Source of the DNA: Pseudoalteromonas sp. OOF1S-7
Lineage (GTDB): Bacteria; Pseudomonadota; Gammaproteobacteria; Enterobacterales; Alteromonadaceae
NCBI RefSeq assembly: GCF_022347765.1
Contig: NZ_JAKRFZ010000009.1
Coordinates: 1-64,000, forward strand
Length of the DNA stretch: 64,000 nt
Reading direction: 5' to 3'
Made by a program: the position numbers and the translations under genes. The notes below the pieces were generated by a model, which saw only the letters and a list, made by a program, of their open reading frames with translations, did not search any database and was not told where the DNA came from. Shown in pieces: positions 1 through 7,740 of this stretch (position 1 is the stretch's first letter; each line of letters starts with the position of its first letter).

Positions 1-157
<157 letters not shown>

Positions 158-269
158 TTACATATAAAAATAATCCACACGCCACAACGGCGGCAGATTA
201 GAATTATTCTGTACAATTATAAATGTTTTTATGACAAATCAAAGGAAGTATTTAGGAAGATCCGAAGAC

Positions 270-345
270 TGGTGCTGATAGGCAGATTTGAACTGCCGAC
301 CTCACCCTTACCAAGGGTGCGCTCTACCAACTGAGCTATATCAGC
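270..345 (-). tRNA. thrT: tRNA-Thr (anticodon GGT)
   Basis: On the minus strand this 76-nt sequence folds as a complete cloverleaf. It starts GCTGATATAGCTCAG, has loop TTGGTAA with anticodon GGT, a TTCAAAT T-loop and an encoded CCA end. It is the last tRNA before tufB and matches thrT in the conserved thrU-tyrU-glyT-thrT-tufB operon. Confidence 0.97.
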
Positions 346-357
346 ACACCAGAAAAC

Positions 358-432
<75 letters not shown>

Positions 433-476
433 TTTAGGAACCTGTTCTTAACTACCTCTAACCGTCAAGAATAAAG

Positions 477-561
477 TGGTGGAGGGGGCTGGATTCGAAC
501 CAGCGAAGGCAGTGCCGTCAGATTTACAGTCTGATCCCTTTGGCCGCTCGGGAACCCCTCC
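477..561 (-). tRNA. tyrU: tRNA-Tyr (anticodon GTA)
   Basis: An 85-nt minus-strand class II tRNA with a long variable arm. It starts GGAGGGGTTCCCGAGCGG, has anticodon GTA in the loop CTGTAAA, a TTCGAAT T-loop and an encoded CCA. It corresponds to tyrU of the tufB operon. Confidence 0.97.
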
Positions 562-602
562 ACGTCAAAAAATTCTTGTCTAAAGCGTTGCTGTTTAAAA
601 AC

Positions 603-678
<76 letters not shown>

Positions 679-699
679 ACTGCTTTAGTACGGGGCGAG

Positions 700-728
700 A
701 TATTAGAGGAATGACCGGGACTATGCAA
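700..728 (-). promoter_or_regulatory. Promoter of the tRNA-tufB operon, stringent type
   Basis: Read on the minus strand: -35 TTGCAT (723-728), a 17-nt spacer and -10 TAATAT (700-705), followed at once by the GC-rich discriminator CTCGCCCC. A GC-rich discriminator is the known mark of stable-RNA promoters repressed by ppGpp/DksA. The start site would lie at about 693, giving a leader of roughly 15 nt before thrU. Confidence 0.75.
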
Positions 729-806
729 CACCCAAATTAAAAAAAATCACAGATAATTGTTTAAATGGTCACATTTACAGCAAAAACCTGTATTGCAGGC
801 AAATTA

Positions 807-1505
807 TTATGCAAACTGCTGATATTTACGCCAGTACATCAGGCCTTGTAGCACCAAAATATCGTTATATGTACTGGGACGGGCCAAGTGTTGTTGCATT
901 AATTCGCCATACCCACCTGCACAAACAATCACGGGAATGTCATCAGACTGGCTCAAATAATACTCCAGTGCCCCCAGAGTTGCGGCCAGAGCACCATTTT
1001 TGACCGCGTTGGGTGTGTTAGTACCCAGCTCCGGCAAAAAGGGGCTGGTATCATCACTGAAGACTTTCTGGGTGTTGCTCACCAGACTGCCGATCATCAG
1101 GTCCAGTCCCGGCAAGATCCAACCGCCCAGGTGTTGGCCTGCTTTATTCAGCACATCAATTTTACTGGCGGTGCCACAATCGAGTATCACGCAGCTTTGC
1201 TGTGGATAAAGATGATAACAGGCCACCACCGTCAGCCAGCGATCGACTCCTAGGTTCTCAAATTGCGGATAAGCGCAAGTTAGCCCACCCAATGTTGCAC
1301 TGGTCTTCGCCTGATAATGTGGAATCGCCAGTTGCTGCGCACGTGCAATTAGCGGCGCCACCAGCTCTTCCTTACCCACCTGCGCAATCAGCACTTCTTC
1401 TATCTCTGACCAGGGAATATCTGCCTCAGTCACTAAGGTGATAACGTCCCCTGCCAGCGTTGCCGTTTTCAGTGCCGTGTTACCCACATCTACGAGCAGT
1501 TTCAT
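807..1505 (-). CDS. coaX: Type III pantothenate kinase
   Basis: Phosphorylates pantothenate, the first step of coenzyme A synthesis, in the cytoplasm. The 232-residue protein shows the ASKHA-type phosphate loop DVGNT (residues 6-10), the CoaX signature GVDRW (86-90) and the DCGTA motif (109-113) carrying a catalytic aspartate. Its length is usual for the bacterial type III enzyme, which is unrelated to type I CoaA. Its ATG overlaps the birA stop as ATGA, so murB-birA-coaX form one tightly coupled operon. In E. coli the same position between birA and the tRNA-tufB operon is held by coaA, so the step is kept but the enzyme family differs. Confidence 0.93.
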   Translation of the reverse strand: MKLLVDVGNTALKTATLAGDVITLVTEADIPWSEIEEVLIAQVGKEELVAPLIARAQQLAIPHYQAKTSATLGGLTCAYPQFENLGVDRWLTVVACYHLYPQQSCVILDCGTASKIDVLNKAGQHLGGWILPGLDLMIGSLVSNTQKVFSDDTSPFLPELGTNTPNAVKNGALAATLGALEYYLSQSDDIPVIVCAGGYGELMQQHLARPSTYNDILVLQGLMYWRKYQQFA

Positions 1506-2497
1506 GATGCTTCCTTACGTACTGAGATTTCACCACCATAATAAGTTTTGAGCTCACCATCCTGACGCAGCACTAGCCCACCTTGTGAGTCTATGCCCTC
1601 GCAAATGCCCCGCCACTGTTTTTGCCCTGTGGTCAGCGTCACGGCCTGCTGACGATGCACATTCAGTGCATTCCACTGCTCTGTCATCACACTTAACCCA
1701 TGCCGCTGATAAATCTCTAAGCGCTTTTGCAGACATAAAGTCAGCACGGCTACCAGCTGATTTTTATTTACCGCATTAACGTGCTGGCTCAGATCCGTCC
1801 AGGCCTGATCAATTTGCCCTGCAGCACTATCTGGCATCGCCACATTCAGGCCGATGCCAATCACCAGATGGCAGGGGCCTTCAACCTGGCCGTCCAGCTC
1901 AACTAAAATGCCCGCCAGCTTTCGTTCATTCAGATACACATCGTTTGGCCACTTAAGTTGCACATCCAAATCAAACAAGGCTTTAAGCGCATCATGCACC
2001 GCCAGCCCGACGGCAATCGACAACCCCATGGCAGCCTGCATGCCTTCATCCAGCTGCCAGTAACAGCTGTAATATAAGTTGGCACCAAACGGAGACTGCC
2101 ACTGACGACCACGCCGGCCTCGCCCAGCCTGCTGCATTTCTGCAACCAGCACTTGTCCCTTGGGAATATACTGGTGGGCCTGAATGCGACGCATCAGCTC
2201 GCTATTGGTCGAATCAATAATAGAATGCACTTCTATCTGACACGGCGTGTCACTGAGCTGCGCCCAGCTCTGACGGATCTCGTTTTCTGCTAATAAAGGC
2301 AGGCTGTTATTAAGGCGATAGCCCTTGCCCGTTACCTTAAAAATATCGATGCCCATTTGCTGTAAAGACTTAATGTGCTTAGACACCGCCGCCCGGCTGA
2401 TCCCCAACTGTTCGCCCAGTGCCTGTCCGGAGACAAATTCACCGCACTTCAGGGCATGTAAAATGGCCAGCTTGTTGCCATCGGGTGCTTTAACCAT
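1502..2497 (-). CDS. birA: Biotin--[acetyl-CoA carboxylase] ligase / biotin repressor
   Basis: Activates biotin to biotinyl-5'-AMP and attaches it to the biotin carboxyl carrier protein; with its N-terminal helix-turn-helix it can also repress biotin synthesis genes. Visible are the winged HTH (about residues 10-60, GISRAAVSKHIKSL), the ligase loop GRGRRGRQW and the KWPNDV motif. I chose the internal ATG at 2497, giving 331 residues, because AGGAAG stands 6 nt upstream; an earlier in-frame ATG at 2524 lies deeper in murB. The start overlaps the end of murB by 8 nt and the end overlaps coaX by 4 nt. The N-terminal HTH makes it a bifunctional, group II BirA. Confidence 0.95.
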   Translation of the reverse strand: MVKAPDGNKLAILHALKCGEFVSGQALGEQLGISRAAVSKHIKSLQQMGIDIFKVTGKGYRLNNSLPLLAENEIRQSWAQLSDTPCQIEVHSIIDSTNSELMRRIQAHQYIPKGQVLVAEMQQAGRGRRGRQWQSPFGANLYYSCYWQLDEGMQAAMGLSIAVGLAVHDALKALFDLDVQLKWPNDVYLNERKLAGILVELDGQVEGPCHLVIGIGLNVAMPDSAAGQIDQAWTDLSQHVNAVNKNQLVAVLTLCLQKRLEIYQRHGLSVMTEQWNALNVHRQQAVTLTTGQKQWRGICEGIDSQGGLVLRQDGELKTYYGGEISVRKEAS

Positions 2498-3527
2498 AGT
2501 GCGCTTCCTGTATTGTAATTTCACCCTGCGGGCCTATCAGCCTGACCTCATGCTCCAGCACTATGTCAAACTGGGTAAGTATGGTGTGCTGAATATGGCT
2601 GATCACCGCCTTAAGGTCCTCACCTCTGCTGTTGCCTTCATTGACCAGCACCAGGGCCTGGCGCTCATACACTCTGATCCCACCCTGCTGATAGCCTTTA
2701 AGCCCGGCGCGTTCAATGAGCCAGCCCGCGGCCAGCTTGCAATGCTGCGCATCGACCGGGTAACTGGGCATGTCGGGATAACGACTGGCCAAGGCGTCGG
2801 CTTGCGCTTTGTCGACCACCGGATTTTTAAAAAAGCTTCCGGCATTTGCCAGCACCTGAGGGTCGGGCAGTTTACTGCGTCGGGTTGCCATCACGTGTTC
2901 AGCGACCGCCTGAGGGGTCACCGTATCGCAGCACAATGCTTTTAAGGGGCCATAGCTCAGCACAGGTTGCCACTGTTTGGGTAGATGCAGAGTCACTTCG
3001 GTAATAATAAAGCGATCTTTCAGCACATGTTTAAAGACAGAGTCGCGATAGCCAAGCTCACAGGCCGCTTTATCTAAGGTTTGCATGGTGCGGCTGGCAA
3101 TATCAAAGCCCTGCACCTGATACAACACATCGGCCAGCTCCACGCCATAAGCGCCGATATTCTGGATCGGGGCTGCACCCAGGGTGCCCGGGATCAAGAC
3201 TAAGTTCTCGAGCCCGCCAATCCCTTGTGCCAGCAGATGCATCACCAGTGCATGCCAGGATTCACCGGCTGCTGCGCGCACAACGTAGTGACTGGCTTGC
3301 TCTTCGATTGCCACGCCACGATTGGCCATTTGGATCACTGTGCCCGCATAATCGCTCAGGAACACACTGTTACTGCCTTCACCCAGAATATAAAACGGCG
3401 TACTAAAATCATGGTCGTAAAGCTGCGCCGGATCCGTTATACGCAGCAAAGTGCGGCATGACGCCGGTAGCGAGAATGTGTGTAATGACTGCAAAGAATG
3501 CACACCCGAACCCTGTAACAAATGCAA
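2490..3527 (-). CDS. murB: UDP-N-acetylenolpyruvoylglucosamine reductase
   Basis: FAD- and NADPH-dependent reduction of UDP-GlcNAc-enolpyruvate to UDP-MurNAc, the second committed step of peptidoglycan precursor synthesis, in the cytoplasm. The 345-residue protein resembles E. coli MurB along its length. Motifs include the FAD-binding ILGEGSNSVFL, IPGTLGAAPIQNIGAYG, the type I signature GYRDSVFK, and NAGSFFKNP, which holds the serine that protonates the enol intermediate. It is first in the murB-birA-coaX operon, the same order as murB-birA in E. coli. Confidence 0.96.
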   Translation of the reverse strand: MHLLQGSGVHSLQSLHTFSLPASCRTLLRITDPAQLYDHDFSTPFYILGEGSNSVFLSDYAGTVIQMANRGVAIEEQASHYVVRAAAGESWHALVMHLLAQGIGGLENLVLIPGTLGAAPIQNIGAYGVELADVLYQVQGFDIASRTMQTLDKAACELGYRDSVFKHVLKDRFIITEVTLHLPKQWQPVLSYGPLKALCCDTVTPQAVAEHVMATRRSKLPDPQVLANAGSFFKNPVVDKAQADALASRYPDMPSYPVDAQHCKLAAGWLIERAGLKGYQQGGIRVYERQALVLVNEGNSRGEDLKAVISHIQHTILTQFDIVLEHEVRLIGPQGEITIQEAHYG

Positions 3528-3633
3528 AATTGCCGCTAGTGTAGCCTATCCTTGGCTTTGGCGCATCAAGGTGTCATTTTGGCACTTAAGTGGTATAACA
3601 ACGGCTCTACTCACATCATGAGCAAGGATAATA

Positions 3634-5481
3634 ATGAAACTTTCTGCCCTAACCTTTGGTCTTGCCTTGGCAGGCCTGTCACATACCGCGCTGAGTGCTC
3701 AGGCGGTGGACGAACATACCTATGCCAACCTCAACGACGTGATCAGTACGCACCTTCACCTGGATCTGGATGTCGACTTTGCAGACAAACAGCTGGAAGG
3801 TTTTGTGGAACACACGCTGGCATGGCGAAACACACAAGCCAGAACCCTGGTGCTGGATACCCGAGACCTTGAAATAGACAAGGTGATGTATCAGGGCAGC
3901 AACGGCAAATGGTACCCAGCCTCTTTCACCCTTGCTAAACGCGATGATGTGAAAGGCGCCAAACTGACAATCCGCTTTAAACAACAAGCGAAAAAAGCCC
4001 GTATTTACTACAACAGCTTGCCACAGGCATCCGGCCTGCAATGGCTGACACCAGAGCAAACCGCCAGTAAGTCGCATCCATTTATGTACAGCCAGTCTCA
4101 GGCTATCCATGCCCGCAGCTGGATCCCCGTCCAGGATACTCCAGCGATGCGTGTTACCTATTCCGCCCGTGTTAATACACCCAAAGATGTGCGTGCAGTC
4201 ATGAGTGCCGACAACAGTGGCGCGTTAATCAAAGATGGCGACTATTGGTTTGATATGCCGCAGGCCATCCCGCCTTATCTTATCGCCATCGGTGCTGGTA
4301 ACCTCGAATATAAAAAGATGTCGCACCAAACCGCCATCTTTGCTGAGCCACAGATATTAGATGCCTCTGTTGCTGAGTTTAATGATACCCAGGCAATGAT
4401 AGATAAGACCAATGCTATGTACGGCGAATATGCCTGGGGACGCTATGACTTACTGATGCTGCCGCCGAGCTTTCCGTTTGGTGGCATGGAAAACCCACGC
4501 TTATCCTTTATCACCCCAACCGTCGTTGCGGGTGACAAAAGCCTGGTTAACCTGATAGCCCACGAGCTGGCACATTCCTGGTCGGGCAACCTGGTCACCA
4601 ATGCCACCTGGGAAGACCTGTGGCTGAATGAGGGTTTTACCTCTTATGTCGAAAACCGCATTATGGAAGAAGTGTTTGGTCGTGAGCGCGCGGTCATGGA
4701 GCAAGCATTGGATTCCGCCAGATTGCGGACCGTTGTTGAGGAGTTGCCGGCACCGGATACGCGCCTGAATCTGCGCCTCAATGGCCGCGATCCGGACGAT
4801 GCATTCAGCACGGTTCCTTACACTAAAGGTCAGCTGTTCCTGATCTACCTGGAAGAAAAGTTTGGCCGTAAAGTGTTTGACGCCTTTGTGAAAGGCTACT
4901 TTGACGCCTACGCGTTTAAATCACTGACCACCGCCGAGTTTGTTCAATATATAGAGCAACACCTCATCAACAAACACCCTGGCATAGTCAGCATGGACAA
5001 AGTCAATGAGTGGATCCACCAACCGGGATTACCGGCCGATGCACCGAACCCGACCTCAGATGCATTTGACAAAGTAGATGCCGCGACAAAGGCCTGGTTA
5101 GCAGGAAACAGCACGCTTAATGCCATTCCCACCACCAGCTGGACGGTGCACGAGTGGCTGCACTTTATTAATAACCTGCCGCGCGACCTGGCACAGGATA
5201 AAATGGCAGCGCTCGATCAGGCGTTTGGGCTGACCAACTCAACCAATGCCGAGCTGGCCTTTGCCTGGTTTATGCTGGCCGTTGGCAATGGCTATGACGC
5301 CATTTACCCGGCCCTCGACAAGCACCTCAGTGGCATTGGCCGCCGTAAGCTCATCGTGCGCTTGTACAAGTCACTGGTTGCCAATGGCAAACGCGACTGG
5401 GCTTATGAAGTCTACCAAAAAGCCCGTCCGGGTTATCACCCGTTAGCACAAGGCACTATTGATGCTATCTTTGCTAACTAA
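3634..5481 (+). CDS. Secreted M1-family zinc aminopeptidase (LTA4 hydrolase-like)
   Basis: A 615-residue exopeptidase that removes N-terminal residues from peptides. A Sec signal peptide (about residues 1-22, ending ALSA-QA) sends it to the periplasm or outside. The M1 exopeptidase motif GGMENP begins at residue 283. The zinc site is HELAH (310-314) followed by E333 in NEGFTSY, the exact HEXXH-X18-E spacing of the family. The closest type is the leukotriene A4 hydrolase/cold-active aminopeptidase group common in Colwellia, Shewanella and Pseudoalteromonas. An ATG 10 nt after AAGGA supports the start. It is transcribed alone, divergent from murB, and ends in a strong hairpin. The natural substrate is not evident. 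Confidence 0.92.
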   Translation: MKLSALTFGLALAGLSHTALSAQAVDEHTYANLNDVISTHLHLDLDVDFADKQLEGFVEHTLAWRNTQARTLVLDTRDLEIDKVMYQGSNGKWYPASFTLAKRDDVKGAKLTIRFKQQAKKARIYYNSLPQASGLQWLTPEQTASKSHPFMYSQSQAIHARSWIPVQDTPAMRVTYSARVNTPKDVRAVMSADNSGALIKDGDYWFDMPQAIPPYLIAIGAGNLEYKKMSHQTAIFAEPQILDASVAEFNDTQAMIDKTNAMYGEYAWGRYDLLMLPPSFPFGGMENPRLSFITPTVVAGDKSLVNLIAHELAHSWSGNLVTNATWEDLWLNEGFTSYVENRIMEEVFGRERAVMEQALDSARLRTVVEELPAPDTRLNLRLNGRDPDDAFSTVPYTKGQLFLIYLEEKFGRKVFDAFVKGYFDAYAFKSLTTAEFVQYIEQHLINKHPGIVSMDKVNEWIHQPGLPADAPNPTSDAFDKVDAATKAWLAGNSTLNAIPTTSWTVHEWLHFINNLPRDLAQDKMAALDQAFGLTNSTNAELAFAWFMLAVGNGYDAIYPALDKHLSGIGRRKLIVRLYKSLVANGKRDWAYEVYQKARPGYHPLAQGTIDAIFAN

Positions 5482-5495
5482 TTGATACCGACAAC

Positions 5496-5524
5496 AGTAC
5501 AGCCTCACTGCGGCTGTACTTTTT
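5496..5524 (+). terminator. Rho-independent terminator of the M1 peptidase gene
   Basis: A 9-bp stem AGTACAGCC / GGCTGTACT with a 7-nt loop, followed by a run of T. It overlaps the last codons of the convergent DUF2057 gene. Confidence 0.75.
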
Positions 5525-6158
5525 CTAAAAACGCCGCGCGCTGAGCCGGGCTCGCTTGCTGCCACCAGAACTCCAGCATTGCCGCTGCGTCAGGCTTGCC
5601 TGCCTGAGGCGCAACAGCAGACTCCACGGGTACAGCTGATTTGCCAGCCTGAGGTGCCACAGGCGGCTCGACGGGTAAAGAGTCAGCATAGTCTGGCTTA
5701 GTCACAGGAGTTTTAGGCATTTCCACCGCTTCTGGTACAGAGCGGATCCGCAACTGTTGGGTCAGTGTTTTGACTGGCGTGCGTGTCCCGTCTGGCGCCT
5801 TGAGCCACAGCTGTGGCTGCTTTGCAAATTGCCTGGCCGCTTTGAGTGTATCGGCCCGTTCAAACTCAACATGGTAATCCCCCCGCTCTGCCACTTCAAT
5901 GGTGACCCAGAACGGTTTTGACTCAATCACTTCATGATCGTCGTACCCTACCTCGTACAAGTCTGTGTATTTAACGCGCAGCTGATGCCTGCCTGCTGCC
6001 AGTGACAGATCCCGCACTTTATTAAAAAACGAGTGCTCTATTTCCTGCTGCCCTACCTGTAACGGCAGTAGCTCTTCGGGGAAAAACAATTGTGCCGCCA
6101 CAACTTGCCCACTGAGCAAACTGACCAGCAGAAAGTAAAAAATGCGTGTTTTCTTCAT
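5505..6158 (-). CDS. DUF2057 (YccT-like) exported protein
   Basis: A 217-residue protein with a Sec signal peptide (about 1-21, cleaved near VVAAQ). The mature part resembles the DUF2057/YccT family of small periplasmic or envelope proteins, whose biochemical role is not established; motifs are LFFPEELLPLQVG near the N-terminus and HQLRVKYTDLYE. The C-terminal third is Pro/Ala-rich with two copies of VAPQAGK and ends in a predicted helix (FWWQQASPAQRAAFLEKV). It is convergent with the M1 peptidase gene and transcribed alone. Family assignment is by recognition only. Confidence 0.7.
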   Translation of the reverse strand: MKKTRIFYFLLVSLLSGQVVAAQLFFPEELLPLQVGQQEIEHSFFNKVRDLSLAAGRHQLRVKYTDLYEVGYDDHEVIESKPFWVTIEVAERGDYHVEFERADTLKAARQFAKQPQLWLKAPDGTRTPVKTLTQQLRIRSVPEAVEMPKTPVTKPDYADSLPVEPPVAPQAGKSAVPVESAVAPQAGKPDAAAMLEFWWQQASPAQRAAFLEKVQPQ

Positions 6159-6364
6159 AATTCCTCTTTATTTTGTTGTTAATGTGGCTGACACTTAGCT
6201 TTGAACCTAAAATAGCCACAGAGTATTCAAGCGCTCCGTTCAGGCCTTACCCCTGCACAGAGTGCGGTTGTCAGATGACTAAACTCTGAACAACAGTTTT
6301 CGCTTGTATCTTACTCTCTGCACGCTATGCTGATCAGCTAAACTATCGTCTACAAGGAAAAATA

Positions 6365-6736
6365 ATGAGCCAAGAAACAATTTTTACCAAGATAATTAAT
6401 CGGGAAATTCCCGCCGATATCCTGTATGAAGATGATCTGGCCCTGGCATTTAAGGACATCAATCCGCAAGCCCCTTTTCACGTGCTGGTGATCCCAAAAA
6501 CCCCGATTGCCACCATGAATGACATTAATGAAGAAAATGCACACCTGGTTGGGCATTTGTATCTCGTAGCAGCTAAACTTGCTAAAGAGCATGGTTTTGC
6601 TGACAACGGCTATCGCGCAGTTATGAACTGTAATAACGATGGCGGCCAGACCGTCTACCATATTCATTTACATGTGCTCGCCGGCAAAGAAATGGGCTGG
6701 CCACCGTACCAGGATAGGAAGAAAGTACTAAGCTAA
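6365..6736 (+). CDS. hinT: HIT-family purine nucleoside phosphoramidase (HinT)
   Basis: A 123-residue cytoplasmic enzyme that hydrolyses AMP-lysine and other nucleoside phosphoramidates. The histidine triad is H99-I-H101-L-H103, in YHIHLHVLAG. Other HinT features are the N-terminal TIFTKIINREIPADI segment and the C-terminal GWPP. Its size matches E. coli HinT. The ATG lies 6 nt after AAGGAA. It is transcribed alone and followed by a probable terminator. Confidence 0.94.
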   Translation: MSQETIFTKIINREIPADILYEDDLALAFKDINPQAPFHVLVIPKTPIATMNDINEENAHLVGHLYLVAAKLAKEHGFADNGYRAVMNCNNDGGQTVYHIHLHVLAGKEMGWPPYQDRKKVLS

Positions 6737-6804
6737 ATTATTCTTTGTTAAAGAATGTAATTTACTAACATATTAGCAAAATAAAAATTAAAATCATATT
6801 AATC

Positions 6805-6836
6805 AAAGCCTTACATAACAACCTAAGGCTTTAATT
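6805..6836 (+). terminator. Probable terminator after hinT
   Basis: A 9-bp inverted repeat AAAGCCTTA / TAAGGCTTT with a 10-nt loop. The A/T ends give it the form of a Rho-independent terminator, though the trailing T run is short. Confidence 0.5.
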
Positions 6837-6963
6837 CAACAACAAGATCAGAAATGCCACAATATATAGCAGAACAATCTATTTATTGATGTGATTTCTA
6901 ATACAAAAGGCCTGAGTCACGTGATAGCATTGCGTAATCAGACAGAATGAGAGTGTTTTCCAC

Positions 6964-7620
6964 ATGAGCAGTACTGCATTTTTATTGCTAGACAAAGAAC
7001 CTATTAACACCATAGGCGTCAATGTATTACAACCTTTACTGAAAACTCAGGGGTTGGACGTAATCACTGGGACCGATATTTCAGAAGTACCAGAGAACAC
7101 TCGTTTGCTCTTCATCGAAACAGCCGCCAGCGATGCCTGGGGTCAGTTAAAAGAACAGCTCGTCAACCTGAAAGTCAGCTGTGACATTGTTCTGTTTAAC
7201 CTCGATGAAAACCCCGAGCTGGCTAACCGCGCCTTGCTCAGCGGTATCCGCGGCGTCTTCTACACCACAGACAATGCGGATGTGCTGATGAAGGGGATCC
7301 GTCTGTTGATGGAAGATCAGCTCTGGTACCGACGTGAGATTATGTGCAATGCACTGAACCGCATGTTGCAGTTCAATAAAGACGCATTACATAAACTGAC
7401 TGAAGGTGATATTGAGCCGGTGAAACTCACCAAACGTGAAAAGGCCATTATTACTCTGATGAGTAAAGGGTCGAAGAACAAAGAGATTGCCGAAGATCTG
7501 AACATCAGCCCACATACGGTGAAAACGCACCTTTACAGTGCATTCAGAAAAACAAAATGCCGTAACCGGATTGAATTATTGTCATGGGCGCAACAAAATA
7601 TCCCCGACGAGATCCGCTAG
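6964..7620 (+). CDS. CsgD-like LuxR-family transcriptional regulator
   Basis: A 218-residue protein with a C-terminal LuxR/GerE helix-turn-helix (about residues 150-212; LTKREKAIITLMSKGSKNKE, then IAEDLN and SPHTVKTHLYSAFRKT). The N-terminal half looks like a degenerate receiver domain without a clear phospho-acceptor motif. GIRGVFYTTD in mid-protein and LLSWAQQN at the end match the layout of CsgD/VpsT-type regulators, which control biofilm matrix and in VpsT bind cyclic di-GMP. Whether this protein binds c-di-GMP cannot be told here. The hybrid kinase gene follows 120 bp downstream in the same direction, after a hairpin. Confidence 0.75.
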   Translation: MSSTAFLLLDKEPINTIGVNVLQPLLKTQGLDVITGTDISEVPENTRLLFIETAASDAWGQLKEQLVNLKVSCDIVLFNLDENPELANRALLSGIRGVFYTTDNADVLMKGIRLLMEDQLWYRREIMCNALNRMLQFNKDALHKLTEGDIEPVKLTKREKAIITLMSKGSKNKEIAEDLNISPHTVKTHLYSAFRKTKCRNRIELLSWAQQNIPDEIR

Positions 7621-7636
7621 CTAACTTCTCAATGAC

Positions 7637-7665
7637 AACAGTGCCGGGTCATTCACGGCACTGTT
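7637..7665 (+). terminator. Hairpin after the CsgD-like gene
   Basis: A 10-bp perfect stem AACAGTGCCG / CGGCACTGTT with a 9-nt loop. The T run after it is broken, so termination may be partial. Confidence 0.45.
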
Positions 7666-7740
7666 TACTGCTTTGCACCACTTTACTGATCCCATACTTC
7701 CTTTTATGCTAGCAAAGTCTATTTTTTGCTAGGGTACACC

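Noticed and set aside
2325..2945. A 206-codon rightward frame over birA and murB
   Set aside because: Both genes on the other strand are certain; this frame shows no recognisable protein features.
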